Origin: Dyadobacter sp. LHD-138
GTDB taxonomy: Bacteria; Bacteroidota; Bacteroidia; Cytophagales; Spirosomataceae
DNA length: 64,000 bases
Reading direction: 5' to 3'
NCBI RefSeq assembly: GCF_030929615.1
Contig: NZ_JAVFVU010000014.1
Span: forward strand, 62,001 to 126,000
The notes under the pieces: generated by a model
Told to the model about the DNA's origin: nothing
What the model saw: only the letters and a program-made list of their open reading frames with translations
The model's database searches: none
Part shown: in pieces, positions 53,473 to 62,552 of the stretch
How the letters are laid out: each line of letters starts with the position of its first letter
Numbering within the stretch: position 1 is the stretch's first letter
Program-made: the position numbers and the translations under genes

Positions 53473-56400
53473 TTAACTAAGCGTTAATTCCTTGGCTGCT
53501 TTCTTTTTTATCTTTTTCTTTTCAAAACGTGCCTTGATCCGGTCAACTACCAGATAAGCAGAAGGAACAAGCAACAGCGTCAGAACCAGAGAGCTCGTTA
53601 GTCCGCCGATAATAACCCAGGCCATACCATTTTTGGTTTCTGCACCTGCGCCGCTAGCCAAAGCAATGGGCAGCATACCGAAAACCATCGCCAGCGTCGT
53701 CATCAGAATGGGACGAAGACGTTCTTTTCCTGCTTCGACCAGTGCCTGCACGACTTCGTAGCCTTCTTCCTTTAAGTGATTGGTGAAATCGACAATCAGG
53801 ATCGCGTTTTTTGCCACAAGACCCAGCAGCATGATCATACCGACAATCGCGAAAACAGTTAAACTCTCCATTGATAATGCCAGTGCCAAAAGTGCACCGA
53901 TCAAGGCTACTGGAATGGAGAATAACACGACGAAAGGATAAACGACACTTTCATATAGCCCAACCATGATGAAATAAACCAGCAGGATGGCAATCACCAA
54001 TGCAAGCCCCAAGCTGCCGAACGCATCGCCTTGCTGTTGCATCTGACCCAGATATTGTATAGCAATACCCGCTGGCAAGGTTAGTTTTTCAACCTTGGCT
54101 TTGATGTCGGCGCCAACCGTTCCTACCGGGCGGCCAACGACCTGGGCGTTCACGGAGATTGAAGAAAGGCGGTCAATGCGCTGTAAAACGCTTTCACCGA
54201 TTTGTTCTTCTACGGTCGCGAACTGGGATAACTGAAATGATTTTCCCTGATTATTGACAAAAGCCAGTTGGCTGATATCGCTTGCGCTGGTCCGGTCAAA
54301 TTGATCCAGACTTATAAGGATGTCGTATTCTTTGCCATTCTGTTTGAATTTGGAACGGTCATCTCCGCGGAAACCGTTCTGCAAGGCAATACCAACTTCT
54401 GCGGCATTGATACCCAGTTGGGCCATCCGTTCACGGTTCAGGTTTACTTTTACCTCTGGTTTTGGATCCTGCACCGAATATTTGACGTCCTGCGTTCCCG
54501 GGACAGATTCTGCAACGTTTTTAACCAAAGCCGATGCTTTACGGATGGAGTCAAGATTGGTTCCCTTAACGGCAATCTGAATCGGTGCTTCCGAAGTTCC
54601 AACCAAACCAGTAGGGCTGACGGTCACTTTTGTCCCAGCGATTTTTGCAATTTCTGCTTTAACCAAAACACTGAAATCTTCGGTAGAAACGGTCCGCTCT
54701 TTTTTATCAATTAACTTGACATTCAAGGTGGACAGGTTACTGTTGGACGATGAAGTCAGGTTATTGCTGCTGTATCCGATGTTACTGAACACGTTGGTCA
54801 CTTCCGGATGTTTCAGTAGCATTTGTTCGGCTTGCTGGGCTACCTTGTTGCTTTCATAAATCGATGCGGTCGGTGCCAGTTCAATTTGTACGGTAAACTC
54901 ACCCTGATCACTTTGTGGCATAAAAGCCGCGCCGATAAAACCGGCAGGAACTAAGGCAATTGCCCCGATCAACAACGCGAGCACGCCCAGAAAAACATAT
55001 CTTTTATGGCTTAATACTTTGAGCAAAATGCGTCCGTAACCATTTTGAAGGCTGGTCAGCAGGCTTTCAAATCCAAGATTGAGTTTCCCCCAAAGCGATT
55101 TCGGATTAAGTACTTCCATTTTTCCAAAACGCGAAACCAAGAGCGGGGTTAAGGTGAAAGAGACAAACAAACTCATCAGTGTTGAGAAAACCACCACCAG
55201 AGAGAATTCGCGAAGAATATTGCCAATCAATCCGCCGGTCATGGCCAGGGGAATGAAAACGACAACGTCCACCAGGGTAATCGCAAGGGCAGTAAACCCG
55301 ATTTCGCTGCGTCCGTCAAGCGCAGCCTGCCAGCGGCTCTTACCCATTTCCATGTGCCGGTTAATGTTTTCCAAAACCACAATGGAGTCATCAACCAGGA
55401 TACCGACAACTAGCGAAAGGGCCATCAGGGTCATCAGATTCAATGAAAACCCAAGGAGATACATCAGAATGAATGTCGGAATAATGGAAGAGGGTAACGC
55501 AACCAACACGAAAAGTGATGACCGGAAGCTATGCAAGAACATAAGCATGACGACCGAAACAATGGCAACCGCCAGGAACAGGTCAAACACAACCGCATCG
55601 GCTGATGCCAGCGTATACGTGGATTGGTCAGCAGCGATATTGAACTTTAACCCTGAGGAAGCATACTGTTTTTCAAGTGTAACGATTTTTGCCTTTACCT
55701 GTTTGCTCACTTCAACTGCATTGGCATCCGATTGTTTCAAAACCTGTAAACCGATGGAAGGCATCGCATTGATGTGGTTAATGGCCGTTGGTTTTGTGGT
55801 TGCATCCACAACTTCGGCAACATCCTTCAATTGTACTTCACCGCCATCCGCATTCCTCGATACAATTAAGTTTCTGAATGCATCCGAGTTTTCCACCGAA
55901 GCGTCAAAACGGATGGATAACTGGGACGCGCGGGTTTCAAGCTGGCCAGCCGGATAACTCGTATTGGCATTGTTGATTGCCGCAGCAATTTGTCCAATCG
56001 AAAGATTATAGGCACGTAATTTCTGTGCATCTACGTTAACCTGAATTTCACGTTCGTTACCGCCAATCAGGTCGATCCGTCCCACACCAGCCGCATTGGA
56101 AAGCTGTGGTTTTAACTCATCATCAATCAGATCATAAAGTTTTGCCGGGGAAATATTAGCGGTAACCCCCATACGAAGCACAGGAAGCTCGTCGGTTGAG
56201 AATTTATTAATCGTAGGGCGATCCGCTTCATCGGGCAGCAAATTGATAATCTGCTCCACTTTACGCTGCGCATCCTGCTGTGCAAGCGTTACGTCGACTC
56301 CGTTTTTTAATTGGATCACCACGATCGAAGCCCCTTCCTGGGAAGTGGAATTGATACGGTCCAGACCTTCGAGCGAAGCCAGCGCGTCCTCAATGCGTTT

Positions 56401-56592
56401 GGTAACATTGGTCTCTACTTCATCCGCCGAGGCGCCCCGGTAGGTTGTGGAAACACTGATTACGTTTGCCTCAAATTTGGGCAAAAGATTATAGGAAAGC
56501 TGCTGGTAACTGATCACACCGAAAAGAATCAATACGGTGAAAATCGTTGTAATCAACAGCGGTCTTTTAACTGATAATTCGGTTATAGACAT
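53473..56592 (-). CDS. RND efflux permease (HAE1 family), MarR-led operon
   Basis: This is the second RND pump in the window, 1039 residues, with the standard two-fold repeat of TM and porter domains. The proton-relay pair is in VVGILVDDSIVVLENINRHM (about residues 395-414), and GLVAKNAILIVDFTNHLKEE marks the second half. The N-terminus MSITELSVKRPLLITTIFTV is typical of the Bacteroidota branch related to MdtB/CzcA-like pumps. It is the last gene of a four-gene unit: marR, tolC-like, adaptor, pump. Differences from the pump at 8868 show that they are not a recent duplication. Confidence 0.95.
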   Translation of the reverse strand: MSITELSVKRPLLITTIFTVLILFGVISYQQLSYNLLPKFEANVISVSTTYRGASADEVETNVTKRIEDALASLEGLDRINSTSQEGASIVVIQLKNGVDVTLAQQDAQRKVEQIINLLPDEADRPTINKFSTDELPVLRMGVTANISPAKLYDLIDDELKPQLSNAAGVGRIDLIGGNEREIQVNVDAQKLRAYNLSIGQIAAAINNANTSYPAGQLETRASQLSIRFDASVENSDAFRNLIVSRNADGGEVQLKDVAEVVDATTKPTAINHINAMPSIGLQVLKQSDANAVEVSKQVKAKIVTLEKQYASSGLKFNIAADQSTYTLASADAVVFDLFLAVAIVSVVMLMFLHSFRSSLFVLVALPSSIIPTFILMYLLGFSLNLMTLMALSLVVGILVDDSIVVLENINRHMEMGKSRWQAALDGRSEIGFTALAITLVDVVVFIPLAMTGGLIGNILREFSLVVVFSTLMSLFVSFTLTPLLVSRFGKMEVLNPKSLWGKLNLGFESLLTSLQNGYGRILLKVLSHKRYVFLGVLALLIGAIALVPAGFIGAAFMPQSDQGEFTVQIELAPTASIYESNKVAQQAEQMLLKHPEVTNVFSNIGYSSNNLTSSSNSNLSTLNVKLIDKKERTVSTEDFSVLVKAEIAKIAGTKVTVSPTGLVGTSEAPIQIAVKGTNLDSIRKASALVKNVAESVPGTQDVKYSVQDPKPEVKVNLNRERMAQLGINAAEVGIALQNGFRGDDRSKFKQNGKEYDILISLDQFDRTSASDISQLAFVNNQGKSFQLSQFATVEEQIGESVLQRIDRLSSISVNAQVVGRPVGTVGADIKAKVEKLTLPAGIAIQYLGQMQQQGDAFGSLGLALVIAILLVYFIMVGLYESVVYPFVVLFSIPVALIGALLALALSMESLTVFAIVGMIMLLGLVAKNAILIVDFTNHLKEEGYEVVQALVEAGKERLRPILMTTLAMVFGMLPIALASGAGAETKNGMAWVIIGGLTSSLVLTLLLVPSAYLVVDRIKARFEKKKIKKKAAKELTLS

Positions 56593-56630
56593 GGTTATAT
56601 GTTTTAATGGTTCCGGACTATACCGCCGGT

Positions 56631-57686
56631 CTATTTAGTGATCTGAACCGGTTTGCCGTTGGTAAGATTTAGCTGACCCGTTGTAACAACCTGATCACCT
56701 GCCTGCAATCCGCCCAATACTTCGATAAGGTCTCCCAATTCTCTTCCCACAGTGATTTTACGCTGTTCGGCAATATTGTTGCTGACCACGTATACATATG
56801 GATTTTTTACACTTTCAACTAATGAAACCCTTGGGATCTGCAATGATTTTTCTTTGGATTTTTGGGAGAAATCGACGTTTACAAAAGTTCCGGCTTTAAG
56901 AGGGCCTGCGCCTCCAACGGTAATTTCAACTGGGTAGCTGTGTTCTTCATTTCCACGCGGCGCGATGTAGGTGATCTGGCCCGGATAAATTTTACCTGCC
57001 AAAACATCAGCGCTTACTTTTACCTTTTGTCCCTCATGCAATTGATAAACGTCCTTTTCATTGACCATAACCTGAACTTTCAGGCGCGATACGTCAAGGA
57101 TTGTTCCCAGTACCGTTCCCGTATTTACAAATTCCCCCACTTCAATATCTTTTTTTACAATACGGCCGCTGATAGGTGCTTTCACCGTGGCGTCCTGAAT
57201 TTGTTTTGTGATTTGCTCAGCCTTGTTAACAGCACTTTCATAGTCATATTTCGTTTGATTGAGCTGTAATTCGGTCGTTGCGTTGCCAGCATATAGCGTA
57301 TTATAACGGACGACGTCTTTTTTGAGTTTTTCGATATTAAGCTGCGTCGCCTGTAAAGCCAGTTGGTTCAGTTTGTTGTCAATCTGAATGAGCGTTGATC
57401 CTTTTGAAACATGACTCCCCAGGTCAAAATTGACATTGAGAACCTGCCCCTGGCTGGCAGCCATGATGGATGTTTCCCGGAAAGGGATCAGATTCCCCGT
57501 TTTCAACAACGACTGGCTCACAGTGTCTTCGCGCACTTGCACCACGGTAACCGGAATTGCCGCAGTGGAAACTGCCACGGGTTTATTTTTTTCGTCAATT
57601 TTCTTCTTGTTGGAAACCAGCCTGGCGCCAATAAGCCCTACAACGGCCAGTATCGCCAGCGTAATAATTATTGTTGTCTTTTTCAT
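56631..57686 (-). CDS. RND efflux periplasmic adaptor (MFP/HlyD family)
   Basis: This 351-residue adaptor has one N-terminal membrane segment (TTIIITLAILAVVGLIGARL) and no lipobox. Lipoyl halves are SIMAASQGQVLNVNFDLGSH (about 72-91) and ATVKAPISGRIVKKDIEVGE (about 146-165), separated by a coiled-coil hairpin; a beta-barrel and membrane-proximal domain follow (DQVVTTGQLNLTNGKPVQIT at the end). It lies between channel and pump genes with gaps of 21 and 38 bases, so it belongs to the same transcript. Confidence 0.93.
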   Translation of the reverse strand: MKKTTIIITLAILAVVGLIGARLVSNKKKIDEKNKPVAVSTAAIPVTVVQVREDTVSQSLLKTGNLIPFRETSIMAASQGQVLNVNFDLGSHVSKGSTLIQIDNKLNQLALQATQLNIEKLKKDVVRYNTLYAGNATTELQLNQTKYDYESAVNKAEQITKQIQDATVKAPISGRIVKKDIEVGEFVNTGTVLGTILDVSRLKVQVMVNEKDVYQLHEGQKVKVSADVLAGKIYPGQITYIAPRGNEEHSYPVEITVGGAGPLKAGTFVNVDFSQKSKEKSLQIPRVSLVESVKNPYVYVVSNNIAEQRKITVGRELGDLIEVLGGLQAGDQVVTTGQLNLTNGKPVQITK

Positions 57687-57707
57687 TGCCTGTTACAATT
57701 TGTTATT

Positions 57708-59036
57708 TCAAAGTTGTTGGAAGAAAGGTATTAATGTGCCCTGCGCCTGTTCCAGATCCAGTTTGGCCTGGTAAAAATTGATCAGAGAATTTACATAATC
57801 CGTTTGCGCCTGGCGATAAGCATTTTCGGCGTTGATCAGATCCGTCAGTGGGGCAGTTCCCTGTTTGTATTGAAGCGTCGTCATGTCATACACTTTCTGC
57901 GCCAGCTTCACATTTCGGTCATCGTTGTCTACATTGACTGTCGACTGCTGAATCTGAGATTGTGAATTATTGAAGGCAAGACGATAAGACTGAACATTCA
58001 TTTTCTGCTGTTCTTCCTGGGTTACGATCTTTATTCTGGCTTGTTGAATCTGTGCGCTTCTGTTAAAACCATCGAAAATCGGGATATTTAGTTTCAGCCC
58101 GATTGTCGCGAATCCCCGGAAGTTTTGCAGCGCATTGCCCAATTCATTTGTCAAAGCCAATTGGCCATACCGGGCATTGAAACTTAGCCGAGGCAGATAA
58201 CCCGCTTTGATACGTTCCTGGTCCAGCCGGTTCAATGTTAGTTCGTTTTCAGTTAACTGAAAATCAGTCAATCTTTTAGCGTCAAACAAAGATTCCTCAA
58301 CCTTGGGAAGCTGCGTCAGTAAAAGCGAATCTTTCAATAATAATTCCTGGTCCTGGTCAAGTCCCATCTGGTATTTCAAACGGTTCAATGCAAGCGTCAC
58401 ATTTGTTTTTGCCAACGACAGCTGTGACTTGTTGCTGTTGTAACTAACGTCGGTCCGGTCATAATCAACAGGTTGAATCACGCCGTTGTCACGCTGTAAT
58501 TTCAGAATATTCAGTACCTGTTGTGTTCTTTCGAGGTTATCCTGCAAAAGTGAAATTTGCTGCTGGGAGACAAAAACCTGATAATAATTCTTCGAAACCT
58601 GGTAGATGATTTCCTCCTGCGTTTGCCTTTCGTTAAGCTCCGCACGCTGCTGGTTCGGTTTATTAGCCTTGATCCCTGTCAGTAATGACTTGTCAAAAAT
58701 AACCTGATCGGCAGAGGCGGTAAAATTGGTTTGGTATTTTGTCCCAAAAGCAATCCGGGCCGGCTCAGGTCCTAAAATTCCTGCGGGCAAAGTTGTCATT
58801 TGCAATTTCAGGTTATCATCAAAGGTTCCGGTACCCGAAACCTGAGGCAGATAACCAGCCAAAGCCTGGCGTGACTGCTGCCGTGCATTTTCTTTTTGAT
58901 ACTGGGCGATTCGTACGGTTCCGAAATGTTTCAGACCATAATCGATGCAATCTTTTAATGACCAGGCAGTTTGTGCCTGAGAGAGCAATGGAAAGGCAAG
59001 CAGCATAACCAGCTTACCCAGAAATCTTTTTTTCAT
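57708..59036 (-). CDS. Outer-membrane efflux channel (TolC family)
   Basis: This 442-residue outer-membrane factor has a cleavable signal (MKKRFLGKLVMLLAFPLLSQAQ) rather than a lipobox. Two OEP repeats are seen: the first with ENARQQSRQALAGYLPQVSG (about 45-65), the second with FATIGLKLNIPIFDGFNRSA (about 310-329) and the C-terminal LINAENAYRQAQTDYVNSLI. The start codon is preceded by two copies of the operator motif that also lies upstream of the MarR gene. Confidence 0.93.
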   Translation of the reverse strand: MKKRFLGKLVMLLAFPLLSQAQTAWSLKDCIDYGLKHFGTVRIAQYQKENARQQSRQALAGYLPQVSGTGTFDDNLKLQMTTLPAGILGPEPARIAFGTKYQTNFTASADQVIFDKSLLTGIKANKPNQQRAELNERQTQEEIIYQVSKNYYQVFVSQQQISLLQDNLERTQQVLNILKLQRDNGVIQPVDYDRTDVSYNSNKSQLSLAKTNVTLALNRLKYQMGLDQDQELLLKDSLLLTQLPKVEESLFDAKRLTDFQLTENELTLNRLDQERIKAGYLPRLSFNARYGQLALTNELGNALQNFRGFATIGLKLNIPIFDGFNRSAQIQQARIKIVTQEEQQKMNVQSYRLAFNNSQSQIQQSTVNVDNDDRNVKLAQKVYDMTTLQYKQGTAPLTDLINAENAYRQAQTDYVNSLINFYQAKLDLEQAQGTLIPFFQQL

Positions 59037-59043
59037 ACTAATA

Positions 59044-59058
59044 GGTTGATGTATCTAC
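59044..59058. promoter_or_regulatory. MarR operator-like site before the channel gene
   Basis: GGTTGATGTATCTAC matches the site in the marR promoter (read on the other strand, GGTTGATATATCTACC) with one difference. It is 8 bases before the channel ATG and paired with a second, inverted copy at 59060-59073. Confidence 0.65.
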
Positions 59059-59059
59059 T

Positions 59060-59073
59060 GTGGATATATCAAC
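59060..59073. promoter_or_regulatory. Second operator-like half, inverted
   Basis: GTGGATATATCAAC is the inverse of GTTGATATATCCAC, the same motif as at 59044 and 59582. Together, 59044 and 59060 make a larger dyad. No TAnnTTTG box was found in this 54-base gap, so the site may modulate read-through or a weak internal promoter. Confidence 0.6.
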
Positions 59074-59090
59074 TATATATCCAATTTTTT

Positions 59091-59564
59091 TTACTCTTTA
59101 ACGATGTTTGAAATTTTTCTTACAATGGAAATCAACGCGTCAATTTCTTCCTGGCTGATCGAGGCAGTCATTCGTCTGTCGATATCTTCAATGGATTCCA
59201 TCATTTTGGTTACCACCATTTTCCCAGCTGGCGTGAGTTCAATCAGGTTTTTGCGACGGTCGTGTGAGTCACTTACAATCCGCACATAGCCATCGCGTAA
59301 GAGCGTTTGAACCGAGCGTTGTATACCGCCTTTATCTTTTTGAGAAAAATTGGCAATTTCCTGCTGCGACGGAGAGTTTCCTTCCCGCAGATACACGAAA
59401 AACAGTATCTGAATTTGTTCAACCTGTAAAGTATAACCCATTTTAGCCAGCTCTTTATTGGTATTACGGCCAATAAGGTGCGAAACATTGAGTATATTAA
59501 ACAGCATCATCCTGCTTAAACGCTCAAAGTTGGCTTGATTTAGTTCTTTTACTTCTATATCCAT
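59091..59564 (-). CDS. MarR-family transcriptional regulator
   Basis: This winged-helix dimeric repressor has 157 residues. The core is NSPSQQEIANFSQKDKGGIQ (recognition-helix region, about residues 80-99) followed by the wing VRIVSDSHDRRKNLIELTPA (about 113-132, with the family DxRxK-type turn). Helical ends form the dimer interface. It is first in a minus-strand unit with channel, adaptor and RND pump; MarR proteins in this position usually repress their own operon and release DNA when a ligand binds. The operator motifs at 59044, 59060 and 59582 fit this. Confidence 0.93.
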   Translation of the reverse strand: MDIEVKELNQANFERLSRMMLFNILNVSHLIGRNTNKELAKMGYTLQVEQIQILFFVYLREGNSPSQQEIANFSQKDKGGIQRSVQTLLRDGYVRIVSDSHDRRKNLIELTPAGKMVVTKMMESIEDIDRRMTASISQEEIDALISIVRKISNIVKE

Positions 59565-59568
59565 GGTG

Positions 59569-59600
59569 CAAAGGTAAAATAGGTAGATATATCAACCAAA
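59569..59600 (-). promoter_or_regulatory. Complete -33/-7 promoter of the marR-efflux operon
   Basis: On the minus strand, TTTG (59600-59597), 20 bases, then TACCTTTG (59576-59569) matches the Bacteroidota TTTG-N19-21-TAnnTTTG pattern exactly. Transcription would begin near 59562, at or next to the ATG (59564), so the marR message may be almost leaderless. The MarR operator-like palindrome fills the spacer. Confidence 0.65.
59582..59597. promoter_or_regulatory. MarR operator-like palindrome in the marR promoter spacer
   Basis: GGTAGATATATCAACC is a near-perfect palindrome (one mismatched pair) lying between the -33 and -7 elements of the marR promoter. The same motif occurs twice before the channel gene. 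Occlusion of the promoter by the MarR product is the natural reading. Confidence 0.65.
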
Positions 59601-59757
59601 TTTATTTTCAAATAATCAAAACGGAATTTCCAGATCAGATAAAAATATACTTATATCCTGAAAGTTTTGAAGGAAATATTTAAAAATTTAAAAAAGCTAT
59701 GCCAGAAAAGTGCATTTGAATCCTGTATTTAATTAACTTACGCAGTTATTTGAAATC

Positions 59758-59783
59758 AAAGGATACGAACTTTCGTATCCTTT
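59758..59783. repeat. 12-bp inverted repeat between divergent units
   Basis: AAAGGATACGAA (59758-59769) and TTCGTATCCTTT (59772-59783) are exact complements with a 2-base centre, followed by TTG. It lies about 50 bases before the gluconate-dehydrogenase-like gene. It could be an operator or a short hairpin terminator/attenuator; the sequence alone does not decide. Confidence 0.7.
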
Positions 59784-59835
59784 TGAATTTCAACCATTAA
59801 TCCTGAATCAATATTATTAACAATTTTCCTTTCAG

Positions 59836-60366
59836 ATGAATCGTAGAGAAGCCGTTCAAAAATTAACCCTTCTGATGGGAGGTGTTATTTCTGCGCCTTT
59901 AATGGCTGGCGTGATGGGAGAAAAGCTGAATTTTGGCCCTTCTTTGGAGGTTTCTGCCGAACAGGAGGCTTTGCTCGCTGAGATTGCCGACGTTATTATC
60001 CCCACCACGAAGACACCAGGTGCGAAAGCTGCCGGCGTTGAGAAGTTTATCACCCGTGTGATCCGCGACTGCTATGTCCGGGAAGAACAGCAAAAATTCT
60101 ATGACGGCGTGGAAAGGTTGAACAAAGACAGCAATACCGTGTACGGAAAAGGTTTTGCTGCGTTGGACACGGCTCAGAAAAATGAGATTGTGAAGCGTAG
60201 CACAACGGCTGATAAGCCATTTTTCCTGCAAATGAAAGGTCTTACGGTGACGGGCTATTTTACTTCCGAAATCGGAGCAACGAAGGCGCTGGATTATCTG
60301 CCGATTCCAGGTCGTTTTGACGGTTCCTATCCAATGAAAGAAGGCCAGAAAACGTGGGCGCTTTAA
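59836..60366 (+). CDS. Gluconate 2-dehydrogenase subunit 3 family protein
   Basis: This 176-residue accessory subunit has the twin-arginine-like start MNRREAVQKLTLLMGGVISA and the family core QEALLAEIADVIIPTTKTPG followed by AAGVEKFITRVIRDCY. In characterised enzymes the small subunit accompanies a flavin GMC subunit and a cytochrome c, and its Tat signal carries the flavin subunit across the membrane. The GMC gene starts 38 bases downstream; that gene has no signal of its own, which supports hitchhiker export. No cytochrome subunit follows. Confidence 0.92.
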   Translation: MNRREAVQKLTLLMGGVISAPLMAGVMGEKLNFGPSLEVSAEQEALLAEIADVIIPTTKTPGAKAAGVEKFITRVIRDCYVREEQQKFYDGVERLNKDSNTVYGKGFAALDTAQKNEIVKRSTTADKPFFLQMKGLTVTGYFTSEIGATKALDYLPIPGRFDGSYPMKEGQKTWAL

Positions 60367-60404
60367 GATCTAAACCTTTCTAAATTTTCAAAAGAATTAT
60401 CACC

Positions 60405-62120
60405 ATGGCGAATTTAAATGTTGATGCAATAAAAGATATGACCTACGATGCCATCGTAATCGGCTCCGGTGTTTCGGGCGGATGGGCAGCGAAGGAATTG
60501 ACTGAAAAGGGATTAAGAGTGTTGATGCTTGAAAAAGGGAAACCGCTTGAACACGTAACAGGTTACGAAAATGCGTTGAAAGATCCCTGGGAAACGAAAT
60601 ACAACGGCCGTTTGACAGTCAAACAGAAAGAGACACATCCGTTCTTATCCCGTGATTATCCCTACAATGAGATGACCGAAAAGTACTGGATGAACGATTC
60701 GGATTCACCTTATGAAGAAAAGAAAAGATTTGACTGGTTCAGGCCCAATATTGTCGGCGGAAAATCCATTATGTGGGGCCGTCAGTCGTATCGTTGGAGC
60801 GACCTGGACTTTGAAGCGAATTTAAAAGATGGAATCGCCGTTGACTGGCCGATTCGTTATAAAGATATTGCACCCTGGTATTCTTACGTTGAGAAACACG
60901 TTGGGATTTCAGGTGAAAAACTGGGATTGCCCCAGCTTCCGGACAGCGATTTCTTACCGCCGATGGAAATGTACTTTGTGGAAAAAGAGGTTCGAAAGAG
61001 ACTGGAAAAACAATTTCCTGGCCGTACCATGACGATCGGGCGGGTTGCCAACCTTTCGCAGGCGGGTAAAATCCAGCTGGAAGGAGGGCGCTCTCCGTGC
61101 CAGTACCGTAACCGTTGCTCTTATGGATGTCCTTATGGGGCTTATTTCAGTACGCAGTCGAGTACGTTGCCGCCAGCGGTAAAAACGGGCCGTCTTACAC
61201 TTCGTCCGGATTCCGTAGTACGGGAAATTGTTTATGATAAAACGAAGCAAAAAGCAACGGGTGTGAAGGTGACGGATTCGGTTACTTTGGAGGAACGCGA
61301 ATATTTTGCCAAGATTATATTTGTTTGCGCGAGTGCGATTGGTTCTTCACTGGTGTTGCTGAACTCCACTTCTGACCGTTTTCCTAATGGTTTGGGTAAT
61401 GATTCAGGCGAATTGGGACATAACCTGATGGACCACCATTTCCGTACCGGGGCCAGTGGTGTTTGGGAAGGTGATCTGGACAAATATTATTTCGGTCGTC
61501 GTGCCAACGGTATCTACATCCCTCGTTACCAGAATATTGGTTCTGACAAGCGTGATTATCTCCGTGGATTTGGCTACCAGGGCGGCGGCGGTCGTCAGGG
61601 CTGGCAGCGCAATGTCGCTGAACTTGCATTTGGTGCCGATTTCAAAGAAGAATTGACGACGCCAGGTCATTGGACAATGGGTTTTGGTGGTTTTGGTGAA
61701 ACGTTGCCATACCATGAAAACCATATGTACCTGAACAAGGATAAGAAGGATAAGTGGGGCATGCCGACGGTTGTTTTTGATGCAGATCTTCGTGAAAACG
61801 AGAAAAAAATGCGCAAAGACATGATGAACGATGCGGCTGAAATGCTTGAAAAATCGGGTCTTAAAAATGTGAAAACACATGATAACGGATCTTACCTTGG
61901 TATGGCAATCCACGAGATGGGAACTGCGCGTATGGGACGTGATCCAAAAACGTCTGTTTTGAACGGAAATAACCAAATGCATGCCGTGAAGAACGTTTTT
62001 GTTACGGATGGAGCCGCTATGACTTCTGCATCTTGTGTGAACCCGTCGCTTACCTACATGGCGTTAACCGCAAGAGCTGCTGACTTTGCCGTGAAAGAAC
62101 TGAAGAAAAAGAATATCTGA
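60405..62120 (+). CDS. GMC-family FAD-dependent oxidoreductase
   Basis: This flavoprotein of 571 residues has the FAD-binding motif VIGSGVSGGWAAKELTEKGL (about 17-36) and GGKSIMWGRQSYRW (about 119-132), typical of gluconate/glucose-type dehydrogenase large subunits. A Cys-rich patch, CQYRNRCSYGCPYG, lies near residues 231-244; in related fungal and bacterial dehydrogenases this region can hold an Fe-S cluster or disulfides. Catalytic residues are likely His503 (AIHEMGTARMG) and Asn546 (VNPSLTYMALTA). There is no signal peptide. With the upstream Tat-signal small subunit it should form a periplasmic sugar dehydrogenase. Confidence 0.93.
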   Translation: MANLNVDAIKDMTYDAIVIGSGVSGGWAAKELTEKGLRVLMLEKGKPLEHVTGYENALKDPWETKYNGRLTVKQKETHPFLSRDYPYNEMTEKYWMNDSDSPYEEKKRFDWFRPNIVGGKSIMWGRQSYRWSDLDFEANLKDGIAVDWPIRYKDIAPWYSYVEKHVGISGEKLGLPQLPDSDFLPPMEMYFVEKEVRKRLEKQFPGRTMTIGRVANLSQAGKIQLEGGRSPCQYRNRCSYGCPYGAYFSTQSSTLPPAVKTGRLTLRPDSVVREIVYDKTKQKATGVKVTDSVTLEEREYFAKIIFVCASAIGSSLVLLNSTSDRFPNGLGNDSGELGHNLMDHHFRTGASGVWEGDLDKYYFGRRANGIYIPRYQNIGSDKRDYLRGFGYQGGGGRQGWQRNVAELAFGADFKEELTTPGHWTMGFGGFGETLPYHENHMYLNKDKKDKWGMPTVVFDADLRENEKKMRKDMMNDAAEMLEKSGLKNVKTHDNGSYLGMAIHEMGTARMGRDPKTSVLNGNNQMHAVKNVFVTDGAAMTSASCVNPSLTYMALTARAADFAVKELKKKNI

Positions 62121-62142
62121 TAAAAAGATAGATAATTTGTTT

Positions 62143-62182
62143 CCCTCTGACCAAATTGCTTGATTTGGTCAGAGGGATTTTT
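62143..62182 (+). terminator. Rho-independent terminator
   Basis: The stem CCCTCTGACCAAAT (62143-62156) pairs with ATTTGGTCAGAGGG (62163-62176) around TGCTTG and is followed by a T-run. It closes the GMC oxidoreductase unit. Confidence 0.9.
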
Positions 62183-62192
62183 TGTTTCCCAT

Positions 62193-62360
62193 TAAAATCC
62201 ATGTTTACAAGATCGGTCATGCCTATGGCATTGGGAGTTCGTGATCGCAAAATTAGCTTTAGTAATAGCGTTTAACACGCTGAAATTTTGTTCTGGGTAT
62301 GAAGTGCCAAGGGCACGTTTCACGTTGTAGCCCTGGAATTCATTCCGGAAAATTCTCGTT
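62193..62360. repeat. Degenerate composite REP palindrome
   Basis: It follows the same order as the RAYT-flanking copies near 18.6 and 19.2 kb: ATTAAAATCC, TACAAGATCGGTC, TGCC, ATGGCATT, a longer spacer, then AGTGCC, GGGCACG, TTGTAG and GGAATTCATTCCGG. Mismatches in both halves break much of the pairing, so this looks like an old copy without a nearby transposase. The rest of the 62177-62552 gap is AT-rich with no gene. Confidence 0.7.
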
Positions 62361-62552
62361 CCAAAGCGAACAATGGTGTTCATTATCGGACATCACGTCT
62401 GTATCTGTAAAGAATCAATTGTTTGATAGTCAATATTTTAATTAAGTATGTTTTAAGTGGCAAAGTATTTGAACAGACACTTCTATTAATAAAATGACAA
62501 ACAAAGCTCTTAAAGTATTTGTCCGATTTTATTGCTTATTAATCTATTAGCC

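Noticed and set aside
55079..55957. A 292-codon open frame on the plus strand
   Set aside because: It lies wholly antisense to the RND permease; its translation is Ser/Thr/Arg-rich with no family resemblance, typical of an opposite-strand shadow.
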